From Pseudomonas sp. BGr12 (GTDB lineage Bacteria > Pseudomonadota > Gammaproteobacteria > Pseudomonadales > Pseudomonadaceae), in contig NZ_JALRNF010000011.1 of the NCBI RefSeq assembly GCF_030272895.1, positions 1 through 64,000 of the forward strand: a DNA stretch of 64,000 bases, written 5' to 3'. Position numbers and translations under genes: made by a program. Positions 1 through 9,962 of this stretch are shown here, in pieces. The notes beneath the pieces are model-generated. The model ran no database searches, was not told the origin of the DNA, and worked only from the letters and a program-made list of their open reading frames with translations. Positions within the stretch are counted from its first letter, which is position 1. Each line of letters starts with the position of its first letter.

Positions 1-20
1 GTTGCCACAGGTCCCGCTTG

Positions 21-612
21 TCACCGGGCCATGATCGCCTTGAACAGCGCCGACTCCAGCCAGCCCTGCAGCCAGGCACGCAGTTGCGGGTAGGGCGCCT
101 CGGCGAACCATTGCGGTTCGACCCCGGCGAACTGGCGCATCAACGGCAGCAAGGCGGCGTCGGCCAGGCTCGGGTGATCGGCGAACAGGTAACGGTGCTG
201 CGCCAGCAATATTTCCAGTTCCGCCAGCCAGGGTTCGGCCTGCTGGCGGTAGGTTTCCCGTGAATACTCCGGATAACGTTCGGCGTACTTGTACAGGTTG
301 ACCTGGGTCTTGAAGTCGCGATCATTGCGCGCGATCAGGGCATCGGCCGACTGCGCCGCCAGCGGGTCGGCACGCAGCCGCCAGTCTTGCGGATCATGTC
401 GGTCCAGGGCCCAGCGCATGATGTCCAGGCTTTCGTCGAGTACGGTGTCGCCGGCACTCAGTACCGGCACCGTGCCCTTGGGCGAGAGCGCCAGCAGTTC
501 GGCCGGCTTGGCCTTGAGGCTGACCTCCTGGATCTCGACGGGGCACTCGGCATAGCGCAGGGCCAGGCGCGCGCATGGCCCAGGGGCAGCGGCGGAACGA
601 GTAGAGAATCAT
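21..612 (-). pseudogene. Glutathione S-transferase-like gene, frameshifted
   Basis: Reading from the ATG at 612, the first 14 residues (MILYSFRRCPWAMR) are a thioredoxin-fold start of the GST type with a CPWA active-site-like motif. The frame is then lost within an alternating GC run at 567-574. A second frame continues to the stop at 21 with a normal GST C-terminal helical domain (KGTVPVLSAGDTVLDES, then SLADAALLPLMRQFA). Restoring one GC dinucleotide gives a 197-residue protein of usual family length. The gene overlaps the sbcC stop by ATGA, so it is the last gene of an sbcD-sbcC-GST operon. The defect could be a real 2-bp contraction, a slippage switch or a sequencing error. The substrate is unknown. 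Confidence 0.8.
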
Positions 613-3600
613 CCGCTGACCTCCACGCTGCTCAGGCCGTTGCCCTGACGACGTACCTGGATCTGTACCGGGATGCGTTCGTGCATTTCCTGCACATGGG
701 AAATCACCGCCACCTTGCGGCCCTGGGCCTGCAGGCCGTCGAGGGCGTCCATGGCCAGTTGCAGCGACTCAGGATCCAGGCTGCCGAAGCCTTCGTCGAT
801 GAACAGCGACTCGATGCGCAGGGTGCTCGAGGCCATGGAGGCCAGGCCCAGGGCCAGGGCCAGGGATACCAGGAAAGTCTCGCCGCCGGACAGCGAATGT
901 ACCGAACGCAGCTCGTCGCCCATCTCGGTGTCCAGCACCAGCAGGCCGAGCAGGCTGCCGCCGCGCTTGAGGCGATAGCGGCGGGCCAGTTGGCGCAACT
1001 GGGCATTGGCGTGGTGCACCAGCAGGTCGAGGTTGTAGCCCTGGGCGATCTTGCGGAAGGTGTCGCCGGTGGCCGAGCCGATCAGCGCATTGAGGCGGGC
1101 CCAGCGCTGCCATTCGCCGTAGGCCTGGGCAATTCGCTCGGCCAGGGCCTGGTTGGCCTGCTGGCGGCGCTGGTCATCGGCTTGTTCGGCGCGCAGTTCG
1201 GCGCACTGTTGCTCGCTGCTGGCGAGTTGACCTTGTAGGGCCTCAAGCGCCTGCTCCAGCGTGTCGGCCGGCAGCTCAAGGGTGGCCAGGGCCTGGTGCT
1301 GGTCCAGGCGCTGCTGGCGTTCGTTGAGCAGGACCTGTGCTTGTTCCAGGGCTTTTTCGCTGTCCAGCAGGCGTTGGCGCAGCTGGGCGACGGCATCGTC
1401 GTCCAGCGCCAGCAACTGCTCAAGACCGCTGTCATCCAGCTCAGGGTGAGCCTGACGCCACTGTTCGATCTGCGCGCGCACTTCGCCGTGTTCCTGTTCA
1501 AGCGCGTTCAAGCGCTCGTCCTTGGCCTTGAGGTCGGTGGCCAGTTCGATCAGTTGCGCCTGGGTGTCCTGCAACTGCCGGGCCGCCTGGGCTTCGTCCT
1601 GGCGGGCCTGTTCCACGGCCTGCTCCAGGTGCTGCTGCCACTGCTCGGCGCCGGCGTGCTCGCCGATCAGGCCGGTGAGGCTGGCCTGGCTGTGCTGTTG
1701 CTGGCGCTCGAGGTCGGCGAATTGCTGCTGCAACTCATGCTGCTTTTGCACCCGTGCCTGTTGCTGTAGCTGGACCTTGTCCAGGGTCTGCTGGCGTTCG
1801 CTGTGTTCGAGCTGTTCGTCCTTGTGCCGTTGCAACAGGTCCGTGCGTTGGGTCAGTTGCTGGTCCAGGCCCATGAAGGTGGCGGCCGGTTCGCGTCGCA
1901 GGTCGTCGAGCAGGTCGGCCGGCAGCAGGCTGGCGAAGCTTGCCAGGTCTTGCTCCAGGCGTTCTTCATCGCTGGCCAGGGCTTGTTGTTGCTGGCCCAG
2001 GTGCTGGTTGGCCTGCTGGCTGGCGTCGATCGCGGCCTGCAGTTGCTGCTGCAGGCGCGCGGCGTCCTTTTGCAGGGTCAGCAGGGCCTGCTGGCGCTGT
2101 TCGTCACGGCTGATGTCGTCGCCGAGGCGCCGTGCCTGGAGGTCGAGCCAGCCGGCTTGCTGGCTGTTGTCCTGGCCGACCAGTGACGGATAGAGCGGAT
2201 GCGCCTGCAGGCTCGGTGCAAGGCCCTGCAGTTGCTCGCCCAGTTGCTCCTGCTGATGCAGGTACTCCTTGATCTGGCCGTTGACGCCACCCAGTTGCGT
2301 GCGCAGTTCGTCGAGCTGTTTTTTCAGCGCATCGACCTGCTCCTGGGCATTGCGCTCTTCGTCCTGGTCATGACGTCCCAGGCTCTGCAGCAAGGCTTCG
2401 GGTTGATGATAGGGATGCTCCTGGCTGCCGCAGACCGGGCAGGGCTGGTCATCCTGCAGTTGCGCGCGCAGTTCTTCGACACTCTGGCTGCGGGCCAGAC
2501 GCTGGCGTTCGAGCAGTTGGCGGGTGACCGTGAGGGTCTGCTCGGCGGCCGTCAGCTGGGTCTTGCCGTTCATCCCTTCGCTGATCAGTTGTTCGCGCTG
2601 CTTGAGCGCCGTCTGCTGGCGTTCGCGCAGGGCCGTGAGGCGTTGCTCCAGGTCCTGGTGCTGGTGCCAGAGGCGGCTGAGTTCTTCCACCTGGCGTTGT
2701 TGCTGGCGATTGTTCTGCAGCAGCTCGCCGAGCAGGCCGATCTGTTCGGCCAGGGCGTCGGGCTCGGCCTGGGCTTCGTGGTAGAGCAGGGCGATAGTGG
2801 CGCGTTGTTCGTCCAGGGCGGCGCTTGCCTGGCGGGCACGTTCCTGCATTACCGGCAGTTCGGCACGGCCCTGATTGAGGCGGTTGCCCAGCTGCATCAG
2901 TTTTTGCAGGTTGTCGCGATGAATGTTCCAGGCATCGCCCAGGCCAGCAAGCGCTGCACTCTGGGTGAGCTGCTCGCTGATCTGGCCCAGACGCTCGTGG
3001 GTCAGGCGCTGTTGTTCAGTGAGGTTCGCCAGTTGCTGCTGGCCTTCGTTGCAGGCGTCTTGCGCCTGTTGCTTGAGCGATGTGCAGCTGGCCAGCTCCT
3101 GAGTCAGGCGCGTCAGGTTGTTCTGCTCGGCGAAGGCCTGGCGCAGCAGGGGAACGCTTTCGCTCTGGCGACCGAGGGCCTCGGCCAGCGCTTGCTGGGC
3201 CTGCTGTTGTGCGCTCTGCAGCTGCTGTTGCTGCGCCTGCAGGGCTTCATGCTGCTGGCGCTGGGCCGCGATGCTGGCGGCCAGTGGCGTGAGCTGGCTG
3301 CTCAAGGCCTGCTGGCGGGCGAATTGATGCCGCTGCGGCGCCAGTTGTTCCAGACGCACCAGGTTCAGGCGCTCGCCCTGCAGGCTGTCGCTGTGCTGCC
3401 GGGCACTGTGCAGCTGTTCGCTGCTGGTGCGGACTTGCGCCTGCAGCTGTTGCAGCTCCGTCAGCCAGGCGCGTTGCAGTTCCAGCTGGCGCACTTGCGC
3501 CTGTTCAGCCTTGAGCTGCTCCAGGGCCTGGTTGTAGCGTTGGTCGAGTTCGGCGCGGGCCTCCGTGGACAGCGGCATGACGCCGGCGGCCTGGTCCTGC

Positions 3601-4256
3601 AGCGCCTTGTGCGCTTCCTCGGCTTCCTTGCTCTTGCTGTAGGCGCGGCGCCCCAGTTGGCTGTAGATTGCCGTGTTGGTGAGCTTTTCCAGCAGCTCGC
3701 TGCGGTCCTTGTCATCGGCCTTGAGGAAGGCGCTGAATTCGCTCTGGGCCAGCAGCACGGCGCGGGTGAACTGCTCGAAGTTCAAGCCCAGCCGGGATTC
3801 GATCAGTTGCTTGTATTCGCCCTTGCTCTGGTTGCTCAGCAGTTGATCGCTGTCCAGGTCATGCAGGCTCTGGCGGCTGCCTTGCAGTTTGCCGTTGGCC
3901 TTGTCGCGGGCGCGGTTGGTTTCCCAGCGTGCCCGGTAGCGGCGGCCATCGATGCCGACGAAGTCGACCTCGGCAAAGCCACTGCCGGTGCCACGGCGCA
4001 ACAGGGTGCGCGGGTCGCTGGTGAGGATGTCGCTGTCGACTTCCGGCAGTTTGGTTTCCCGGCCGATGTTGTTCAGCCGCGGTACTGCACCGAACAACGC
4101 CAGGCACAGGGCATCGAGCAGGGTGCTCTTGCCCGCGCCGGTGGGGCCGGTGATGGCGAACAGGCCGGCGCTGGCCAGGGGCTCGGCGCTGAAGTCGATC
4201 TCGAACGGGCCGGCCAGGGATGCCAGGTTCTTCAGGCGGATGGCGAGAATCTTCAT
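609..4256 (-). CDS. sbcC: SbcC, nuclease SbcCD ATPase subunit
   Basis: This is the Rad50-like SMC-type ATPase that with SbcD cleaves DNA hairpins and processes double-strand ends in the cytoplasm. The 1215 residues show a Walker A GPTGAGKST at 37-45, a very long Gln/Leu-rich coiled coil, a zinc hook CPVCG near 606-610, then a signature LSGGE and Walker B LFIDEGFGSLD near the C-terminus. Length and domain order are normal for Pseudomonas SbcC. The start ATG overlaps the sbcD stop by four bases, which indicates translational coupling. Confidence 0.97.
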   Translation of the reverse strand: MKILAIRLKNLASLAGPFEIDFSAEPLASAGLFAITGPTGAGKSTLLDALCLALFGAVPRLNNIGRETKLPEVDSDILTSDPRTLLRRGTGSGFAEVDFVGIDGRRYRARWETNRARDKANGKLQGSRQSLHDLDSDQLLSNQSKGEYKQLIESRLGLNFEQFTRAVLLAQSEFSAFLKADDKDRSELLEKLTNTAIYSQLGRRAYSKSKEAEEAHKALQDQAAGVMPLSTEARAELDQRYNQALEQLKAEQAQVRQLELQRAWLTELQQLQAQVRTSSEQLHSARQHSDSLQGERLNLVRLEQLAPQRHQFARQQALSSQLTPLAASIAAQRQQHEALQAQQQQLQSAQQQAQQALAEALGRQSESVPLLRQAFAEQNNLTRLTQELASCTSLKQQAQDACNEGQQQLANLTEQQRLTHERLGQISEQLTQSAALAGLGDAWNIHRDNLQKLMQLGNRLNQGRAELPVMQERARQASAALDEQRATIALLYHEAQAEPDALAEQIGLLGELLQNNRQQQRQVEELSRLWHQHQDLEQRLTALRERQQTALKQREQLISEGMNGKTQLTAAEQTLTVTRQLLERQRLARSQSVEELRAQLQDDQPCPVCGSQEHPYHQPEALLQSLGRHDQDEERNAQEQVDALKKQLDELRTQLGGVNGQIKEYLHQQEQLGEQLQGLAPSLQAHPLYPSLVGQDNSQQAGWLDLQARRLGDDISRDEQRQQALLTLQKDAARLQQQLQAAIDASQQANQHLGQQQQALASDEERLEQDLASFASLLPADLLDDLRREPAATFMGLDQQLTQRTDLLQRHKDEQLEHSERQQTLDKVQLQQQARVQKQHELQQQFADLERQQQHSQASLTGLIGEHAGAEQWQQHLEQAVEQARQDEAQAARQLQDTQAQLIELATDLKAKDERLNALEQEHGEVRAQIEQWRQAHPELDDSGLEQLLALDDDAVAQLRQRLLDSEKALEQAQVLLNERQQRLDQHQALATLELPADTLEQALEALQGQLASSEQQCAELRAEQADDQRRQQANQALAERIAQAYGEWQRWARLNALIGSATGDTFRKIAQGYNLDLLVHHANAQLRQLARRYRLKRGGSLLGLLVLDTEMGDELRSVHSLSGGETFLVSLALALGLASMASSTLRIESLFIDEGFGSLDPESLQLAMDALDGLQAQGRKVAVISHVQEMHERIPVQIQVRRQGNGLSSVEVSG

Positions 4257-5494
4257 GGCTGTTCCTCTTCCTGCTGGACGTCCTGCAACAGCAGGGCGAA
4301 ATCGGCCAGGGTCTGTTCATCCACGGCACTGCCATAGGCCTGGGTCCAGGCGCGGCTGAACAACTCTTGCGGGGTCATCTGGCCCAGTTCGACCAGGGCG
4401 TTGTCATCCAGCGCTTCATCGCTGCGACTGCCCGCATATTCGGCGCCGATGCGCACCAGGCGCACGGCCTTGCCGTGCAGGGCACTTTCCAGTTGCTGGC
4501 GCAGGTCCGGCTGCGGCTCGTCCAGGCGCACCCGCACTTCCAGCCAGGGTTGGCGCTGGGGGTCTTCGAGCAAGTCGACCACCGGCAGGTCGGCCAGTTG
4601 TTCGAGAATCTCGGCCAGCGGTGCCGGGCCCAGGCGCTGCAGGGCCACGGCGCGGGGCACCAGGCGCGATTCGACGCTGGCCAGCTTGGCGCCGTCCAGT
4701 TCGATTTCGAGGATCTGGTGCGGGTAGCCGATCTCCGAGAACGACAGCGGAATCGGCGAGCCGCTGTAGCGGATACGCTCTTCGCGATTGACCCGCTGGG
4801 GTTTGTGCAGGTGACCCAGGGCCACGTAGCTGATGTCCTTGCTGAACAGGCTGGCGGGCAGGGCCTCGGCGTTGCCGATGATCAGGCTGCGCTCGGAGTC
4901 TTCCGAGACCGAGCCACCGGCCATGTGCGCGTGGCTGACGGCGATCAGCGCCTGGCCCGGCTTGCGCCGTTCGCGCGCGGCGTCGATGAGGCGCTCGTGC
5001 ACCTGGCCGATGCCGCGCAGGTAATCGTCGCCCAGGTGCGGCCCGGTCACTTCTGCAGGGCGCAGGAAGGGCAGGGCCAGGCACCAGGCGCTGACCTTGC
5101 CGCGGGCGTTGGTCAGCGGGATCAGCAGGCGCTCGCTGTCCAGCACGCCTTCGTCGAGCCATTGCACCCGGCCCAGGGCGTGGGTGCGCAGGCGCCGCAT
5201 CAGCGGTGCCGGCAGCTCGATGCGCGAGCCGGAGTCATGATTGCCGGCGATCATCACGATGTTCAGCTTGGGTTGCTGTTCGTGGGCCTGGACGATGAAG
5301 TCGTAGAGGCGCTCCTGGGCTTTGACCGGCGGGTTGACCGTGTCGAAGATGTCGCCGGCGATCAGCAGCGCGTCGGGCTGGCGCAGCTTGAGCTGGCCGA
5401 GCAGCCAGTCGAGGAAGCAGGCGTGTTCGAAGTCGCGTTCCTGGCCATGCAGGGTTTGTCCCAGGTGCCAGTCGGAGGTATGAAACAGACGCAT
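4253..5494 (-). CDS. sbcD: SbcD, nuclease SbcCD catalytic subunit
   Basis: This is the Mre11-like metallophosphoesterase that supplies the nuclease activity of SbcCD. The 413-residue protein starts at MRLFHTSDWHLGQ, although the frame stays open 14 codons further upstream. Metal-binding motifs are visible in order: DWH at 8-10, GDIFD at 47-51, GNHD at 84-87, then SHAH and GHLH further on. It is the first gene of the sbcD-sbcC pair, and the stop overlaps the sbcC start. Confidence 0.96.
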   Translation of the reverse strand: MRLFHTSDWHLGQTLHGQERDFEHACFLDWLLGQLKLRQPDALLIAGDIFDTVNPPVKAQERLYDFIVQAHEQQPKLNIVMIAGNHDSGSRIELPAPLMRRLRTHALGRVQWLDEGVLDSERLLIPLTNARGKVSAWCLALPFLRPAEVTGPHLGDDYLRGIGQVHERLIDAARERRKPGQALIAVSHAHMAGGSVSEDSERSLIIGNAEALPASLFSKDISYVALGHLHKPQRVNREERIRYSGSPIPLSFSEIGYPHQILEIELDGAKLASVESRLVPRAVALQRLGPAPLAEILEQLADLPVVDLLEDPQRQPWLEVRVRLDEPQPDLRQQLESALHGKAVRLVRIGAEYAGSRSDEALDDNALVELGQMTPQELFSRAWTQAYGSAVDEQTLADFALLLQDVQQEEEQP

Positions 5495-5545
5495 GAAGGG
5501 TTCCGCAGATTGCCGGCGCAACGCCCGTGGCGTCACGCCTGAAGG

Positions 5546-7174
5546 TTATTTGGGGTACAGCGGTGGCAGGCTGCCGTTTTCGCCGGTGCTCGGCTGCACC
5601 TGTTCGGCCGCCGGGATGGTGCCGATGGCACGCCAGAGTTCATCACCCTGCCAATATTGCCCGGATTCGCTGTAGAGGGCACCGTTGAGACCGTCCAGTG
5701 CGTCGGACAACGGCACGAAGCGGGCGGCCATGTCGGCCAGGGTTTCCGGTTGCTGGCGGGCCCAGGCGTCCAGGGCCTGGCGGGTGGCCTGTGGATCGTT
5801 GGCCTGGCAGGCGCGCTTGAGGTCGTCCAGCAGGGTGCGCGGGCTCGGGCCGGCCTGAGCGGCACGCAACACGGCCGGCTGCGAACGGGCGCGCCACCAC
5901 AGGGCGAAGCCCAGCACGGTGGTCAGGGCCAGCACCAGGGTGCTCAGTTGCCAGGGCCAGAGCGCACGGGTGTCGACATTCTGTGCATCGCTGCTGACCG
6001 GCTTGTCGGCGCTCAGGGCCGGGTTGTCCTGGATCTGCAGGCTGCGCGCCGGCAGGCTGCTGTGCTCCAGGTGGTCTTCGCGGGTGTTCCACCAGAAGAC
6101 TTCCTGGGCGGGCAGTTCGAGGCGGCCACTGTGGGTCGGGACCAGGGCTTCACGTTCCTCGCGGATACCGAGCAGGCCTCGGTCGTTGACTTGGTTGCGC
6201 AGTTGCGGCTGGTCCGGATAGCGACGCAGGCCGTTGACTTCGGTGGCCGGCAACGGCGGCAACTGGGCGCTGGACAGCCCCTCGGCCTGGAGCACCACGG
6301 TGCGGGTCAGGGAATCGCCGATCTGCACTTGTTGCTGGGCGGGATCGGGGCTCCAGTGTTCTTCCAGGCTCAGGTTGCTGGTCGGCAGCCACGGCGCGTT
6401 GGCCGGGTAGTCGGCCGGGATGGGGTTGACTGTCAGCACCAGCGCAGTGGAGCTGACCCGTACCTGTTTGCCCACCCGCGGGGCATTGAGCTCCTGCTCG
6501 GCGTCGTTCTGGGCGGCGGTGGCGCTGAAGGTCAGGGCCGGGATGGTCAGGTCGCCACTGTTCTGCGGGTAGATCGCATAGCGCATTTCGATCACGCCAT
6601 GGCGCACGCCATCGATCACTTTCTCGAAGGTCCGCGATTCGCCCAGCGGTTCGACCCTGGCGTTGCCGATCTGCAGCGGGCTCAGGCTGCTGTCGTCGTA
6701 CAGCGGTACCGAATGGTAGATGCTCAGGGTCAGCACTGCCTGGGCCTGCACATAGACCTCGGGCTGGTCGAGGCTGGCGTCGATGAATACCGGGCCATGG
6801 TTCTCGCTGGCGGCTTGCTCGGCGAGGATCTGCAGGCTGATCGGCTCGCTGCGCGATTCGCCCAGTTGCAGCGGCGGAATCTCCACCGTGCCGCTCTGGC
6901 GCGGCAGCAGGGTAATGATCCAGCGGGTGCCGGCGACCGACGGGTCGCCCAGGGTGTTCAGGCTGTTGACCTGACGCGTTCCTTGCACTTCGAAGCTGGC
7001 CTCAAGCGGGCTCAGGTCCGGTTTGCCGAACTGGGTCACGTCCTCGGTCTGCAGGGTCAGCTCCAGGGTTTCACCGGCATTCAGGCGGGTGCGGTCGACA
7101 CTGGCGAGCAGCGCGGCGGCCTGTACCTGCAGGCAAAGAAGGAGGCTGAAGACGAAGACGCAGAAGCGACTCAT
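5546..7174 (-). CDS. BatD-like protein (oxygen tolerance family)
   Basis: BatD-family proteins are membrane-anchored periplasmic partners of the VWA proteins BatA/BatB; their biochemical role is not settled. The 542-residue protein has a signal peptide (hydrophobic residues 5-18, Ala-rich cleavage site near 19-20), a long beta-rich periplasmic part starting VDRTRLNAGETLELTLQTED, one membrane span near 405-425 and a short cytoplasmic tail. It is the last gene of the moxR-bat operon, and its ATG overlaps the stop of the gene before it. Confidence 0.88.
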   Translation of the reverse strand: MSRFCVFVFSLLLCLQVQAAALLASVDRTRLNAGETLELTLQTEDVTQFGKPDLSPLEASFEVQGTRQVNSLNTLGDPSVAGTRWIITLLPRQSGTVEIPPLQLGESRSEPISLQILAEQAASENHGPVFIDASLDQPEVYVQAQAVLTLSIYHSVPLYDDSSLSPLQIGNARVEPLGESRTFEKVIDGVRHGVIEMRYAIYPQNSGDLTIPALTFSATAAQNDAEQELNAPRVGKQVRVSSTALVLTVNPIPADYPANAPWLPTSNLSLEEHWSPDPAQQQVQIGDSLTRTVVLQAEGLSSAQLPPLPATEVNGLRRYPDQPQLRNQVNDRGLLGIREEREALVPTHSGRLELPAQEVFWWNTREDHLEHSSLPARSLQIQDNPALSADKPVSSDAQNVDTRALWPWQLSTLVLALTTVLGFALWWRARSQPAVLRAAQAGPSPRTLLDDLKRACQANDPQATRQALDAWARQQPETLADMAARFVPLSDALDGLNGALYSESGQYWQGDELWRAIGTIPAAEQVQPSTGENGSLPPLYPK

Positions 7175-8889
7175 TGACGGGTTTCCTGATGTTGTTGCTG
7201 TTCATACCAGAATTTGCGCCGCAGCAGTTCCGACGGGTTGTCCGGGATCTGCCGCAGCCATTGTTCCAGCGCCTGGCGCTGTTCGGCATCCAGGGTGCTT
7301 TCAACCGGGCGTTGGGGCGGGTGGGTGATCGATTCGTCATCGTCATTGCCCGCCAGTTGCTGGGCCTGTTCACTGGCGTTGTTGTCGTCCTTGTCGCTAT
7401 CGCTGGCGGGCTGCGCGGGCTTCTCGCTGGCCTGTTGCTGGGCCTGCTCGGCGCTGCTGGTGCTGTCGGTCTGGGTCTCGGGGTTGTTCTGCGGGTTGTC
7501 CTGGGCCGCCTGCTCGGCTTGCTCGGCCTGGCGTTGTTGCAGCAGTTGTTCGACCAGCGCTTTGTTGGCGAGTGCCGGTTGCAGCTCCGGCTGGCGCTCC
7601 AGGGCTTGTTCGTAGGCATCCAGCGCCGCTTCCAGCTCACCGCTGCGGGCCAGGGCATTGCCGCGATTGTAGTGGTCGGCAGCGCTGTTGCCCTGGGCGA
7701 ACAGGCGTGCGGCGCCATTGTAGTCACCGGCCTGGTACAGGGCGATGGCTTTCCACTGGCGGTCCTGGAAGCGCTGTGCGGCTTCGGCGGGCAGCTGCCG
7801 TTCGAGCAGGCGCTGGCCCTGTTGATCGGGACGCAGCCACAAGTCATCGAGTTCGAAGGCCTGGCCCGGTTGCGGCAATACCAATAACAGCGGCAGGCAG
7901 AACAGCCAGCCACGCCGGCCGGCGCAGGCGGCCAGCAGCAACAGCGGCAGCAGCAACCAGTAACCCTCGTCGGCCCAGCTGTCCAGTTGCACCGCCTGGC
8001 CATCCTCGCGCAGGCTCCTGGGCAAGTCGAACAGGCGCAGGCCGCGCAGGTCCAGGTCGTCGATGCGGGCAGTGCGGTAGCGGCCACCGGTGCTGCCGAT
8101 GAAGCTCCTGAGGCTGGCGCTGTCCAGGCGCGGCAGGAGAATGCCGCCCTGGTCATCCTTGAGGAATTCGCCATTGGCCTGCTTGACCGGTGCGCCCTCG
8201 GCACTGCCGATGCCCAGCATCAGCAGGCTCGGCCCCTGGCGTCCCAGGGCCTGCTTGATGCCCTCGCGCTCCTCGTTGCTCAGGGACGAACCGACCAGCA
8301 ACAAGCGGCCCTGGCCGAGCCCGGCCTGGGCCAGCAGTGCCAGGCCCTTGCGCACGGCCAGGTCGGCGCGTTGGCCGGGCTGCGGCATGATCGACGGGGC
8401 CAGGGCTTCCAGCAGGTTGCGGCTGGTGGCCAGGTCGTCCGACAGTGGCACCAGGGTGTGGGCGCTGCCGGCATAGACGATGATCGCGGTCTGGCTGTCG
8501 CGGCGATGTTCGAGCAGGTCGAGGATCTTGCGCCGGGCCTGCTCCAGACGGTTGGGCGCGGTGTCCTCGGCGAGCATCTGCGGGGTGAGTTCGAGCAGGA
8601 TCACCAGCGGGTCGGCCGGACGTTGACGAGTGTCTTCCAGGCGCTGCCAGCTGGGCCCGAGCAGGGCCAGCACGGTGAGCAGCCAGGCCAGGCCCAGGGC
8701 GATCCACGGCAGTTTGCTGTTGCGGCCACTGCCGCCGCCCAGCAGCACGGCGTGAAAGCTCGGTGGCAGGATCATCTGCCAGCGCCCGGCGCGTTTCTGC
8801 CGGTGCCAGAGTTTCCACAACAGCCAGGCCAGCGGCGGCAGGACGATCAGCCAGACCGGGCGCAGCCATTGCGGCCAGAGGTCGATCAT
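7171..8889 (-). CDS. BatB/BatC-type VWA and TPR protein
   Basis: A von Willebrand A domain sits between membrane spans near residues 10-25 and 310-335, followed by TPR-like repeats near 380-450 and a long Gln/Glu/Asn-rich tail. The layout is therefore BatB fused to BatC in 572 residues. The expected MIDAS DxSxS reads ELTPQ near residue 92, so metal binding by this site is doubtful, unlike in the neighbouring BatA. The start MIDLWPQWLRP was chosen because it overlaps the BatA stop; the longer open frame has low-complexity sequence. The role is inferred only from the Bat family. Confidence 0.87.
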   Translation of the reverse strand: MIDLWPQWLRPVWLIVLPPLAWLLWKLWHRQKRAGRWQMILPPSFHAVLLGGGSGRNSKLPWIALGLAWLLTVLALLGPSWQRLEDTRQRPADPLVILLELTPQMLAEDTAPNRLEQARRKILDLLEHRRDSQTAIIVYAGSAHTLVPLSDDLATSRNLLEALAPSIMPQPGQRADLAVRKGLALLAQAGLGQGRLLLVGSSLSNEEREGIKQALGRQGPSLLMLGIGSAEGAPVKQANGEFLKDDQGGILLPRLDSASLRSFIGSTGGRYRTARIDDLDLRGLRLFDLPRSLREDGQAVQLDSWADEGYWLLLPLLLLAACAGRRGWLFCLPLLLVLPQPGQAFELDDLWLRPDQQGQRLLERQLPAEAAQRFQDRQWKAIALYQAGDYNGAARLFAQGNSAADHYNRGNALARSGELEAALDAYEQALERQPELQPALANKALVEQLLQQRQAEQAEQAAQDNPQNNPETQTDSTSSAEQAQQQASEKPAQPASDSDKDDNNASEQAQQLAGNDDDESITHPPQRPVESTLDAEQRQALEQWLRQIPDNPSELLRRKFWYEQQQHQETRQ

Positions 8890-9962
8890 CGACGTCTCCT
8901 CAGGCGCAGGCGCTTGAGCCGCTCGCGCCAGTCCGGATGGGGGGTGAGAAAGCTCGGCCGGCGCAGCAGGCGGCGCAACGGGTTGTCCGGCCACTGTTCC
9001 TGGATCACCAGCAGCACGCTCAACAGCAGCGCCAGGGCCAGGGGCCAGCTGTACAGGGCCTGGGCGGTGCGCGCCTGGGTCGGTTGCTGGGCCACCGGCT
9101 CCAGGCGGTCGAGGGCCTGATCGATAGCGCGCAGTTCCTCGCCGTCACGGGCACGGAAATAGGCGCCGCCGGTCTGTTCGGCGATCTCCTTGAGCGAGGC
9201 TTCGTCCAGGTCCAGGCTCGGGTTGAGCCCCAGCAGGCCGGCGGTGCCGGTTTGTTCCGGGTCGGCACCAATGCCGATGGTGTAGATCCGTACATTTTCC
9301 TGGGCGGCCAGGCGTGCAGCGGTCAGCGGGTGGATCTGCCCGCCGTTGTTGGCGCCGTCGGTCACCAGCACCAGCACCCGGCTCTGGGCCGGACGCTGGC
9401 GCAGGCGCTTGAGCGCCAGGCCAATGGCGTCGCCGATGGCGGTGTTCTTGCCGGCGATGCCGATCTGCGCTTCATCGAGGTAGGTGCGCACGGTGCGCCG
9501 GTCAAAGGTCAGCGGCGCCTGCAGGTAGGCCTGGCTGCCGAACAGGATCAGGCCGACACGGTCGCCCTGGCGAGCCTCGAGGAAATCGCCGAGCAGGGCC
9601 TTGACCAGGCTCAGGCGGCTGACTTCTTCGTCCTGCCACTGCATGTCGGGGAAGTCCATGGAGCCGGAGACATCCACGGCCACCAGCAGGTCACGGCCGC
9701 TGGCGGCCACCGGCAGCGGTTCGCCCAGCCATTGCGGGCGGGCGGTAGCGAACAGCAGCAACAGCCAGACCAGCGCGAACGGCGCCTGCTGGCGCCAGGT
9801 CGGCAGGTTCAGGCGCGCCCGGCGCCCGGCCAGGCCTTCGAGTTCGTCGAGGAAGCTGACCTTGAGCACCGGCTCGCCACTGTCGGCGGCCGGCAGCAGC
9901 AGGCGCGCCAGCCAGGGTAGCGGCAACAGGACGAACACCCAGGGCCAGGCCAGTTCAAACAT
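8886..9962 (-). CDS. BatA-type VWA domain membrane protein
   Basis: The 358-residue protein has N-terminal membrane segments (about 7-23 and 60-74), a VWA domain with an intact MIDAS DVSGS at 97-101 and a conserved threonine-containing loop, and a C-terminal span (WPLALALLLSVLLVI). BatA proteins are thought to act with a MoxR ATPase in assembly or metal insertion at the envelope. The start overlaps the stop of the upstream DUF4381 gene by eight bases. Confidence 0.9.
   Translation of the reverse strand: MFELAWPWVFVLLPLPWLARLLLPAADSGEPVLKVSFLDELEGLAGRRARLNLPTWRQQAPFALVWLLLLFATARPQWLGEPLPVAASGRDLLVAVDVSGSMDFPDMQWQDEEVSRLSLVKALLGDFLEARQGDRVGLILFGSQAYLQAPLTFDRRTVRTYLDEAQIGIAGKNTAIGDAIGLALKRLRQRPAQSRVLVLVTDGANNGGQIHPLTAARLAAQENVRIYTIGIGADPEQTGTAGLLGLNPSLDLDEASLKEIAEQTGGAYFRARDGEELRAIDQALDRLEPVAQQPTQARTAQALYSWPLALALLLSVLLVIQEQWPDNPLRRLLRRPSFLTPHPDWRERLKRLRLRRRR

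Noticed and set aside
1100-3500. Apparent repeat array of CTG/CAG-rich units
   Set aside because: These are coiled-coil codons of sbcC without constant spacing, so neither a CRISPR array nor a tandem repeat.
2199-4337. 712-codon open frame opposite sbcC
   Set aside because: The sbcC coiled-coil codons read backwards give Leu/Gln-rich text; no independent start or domain.
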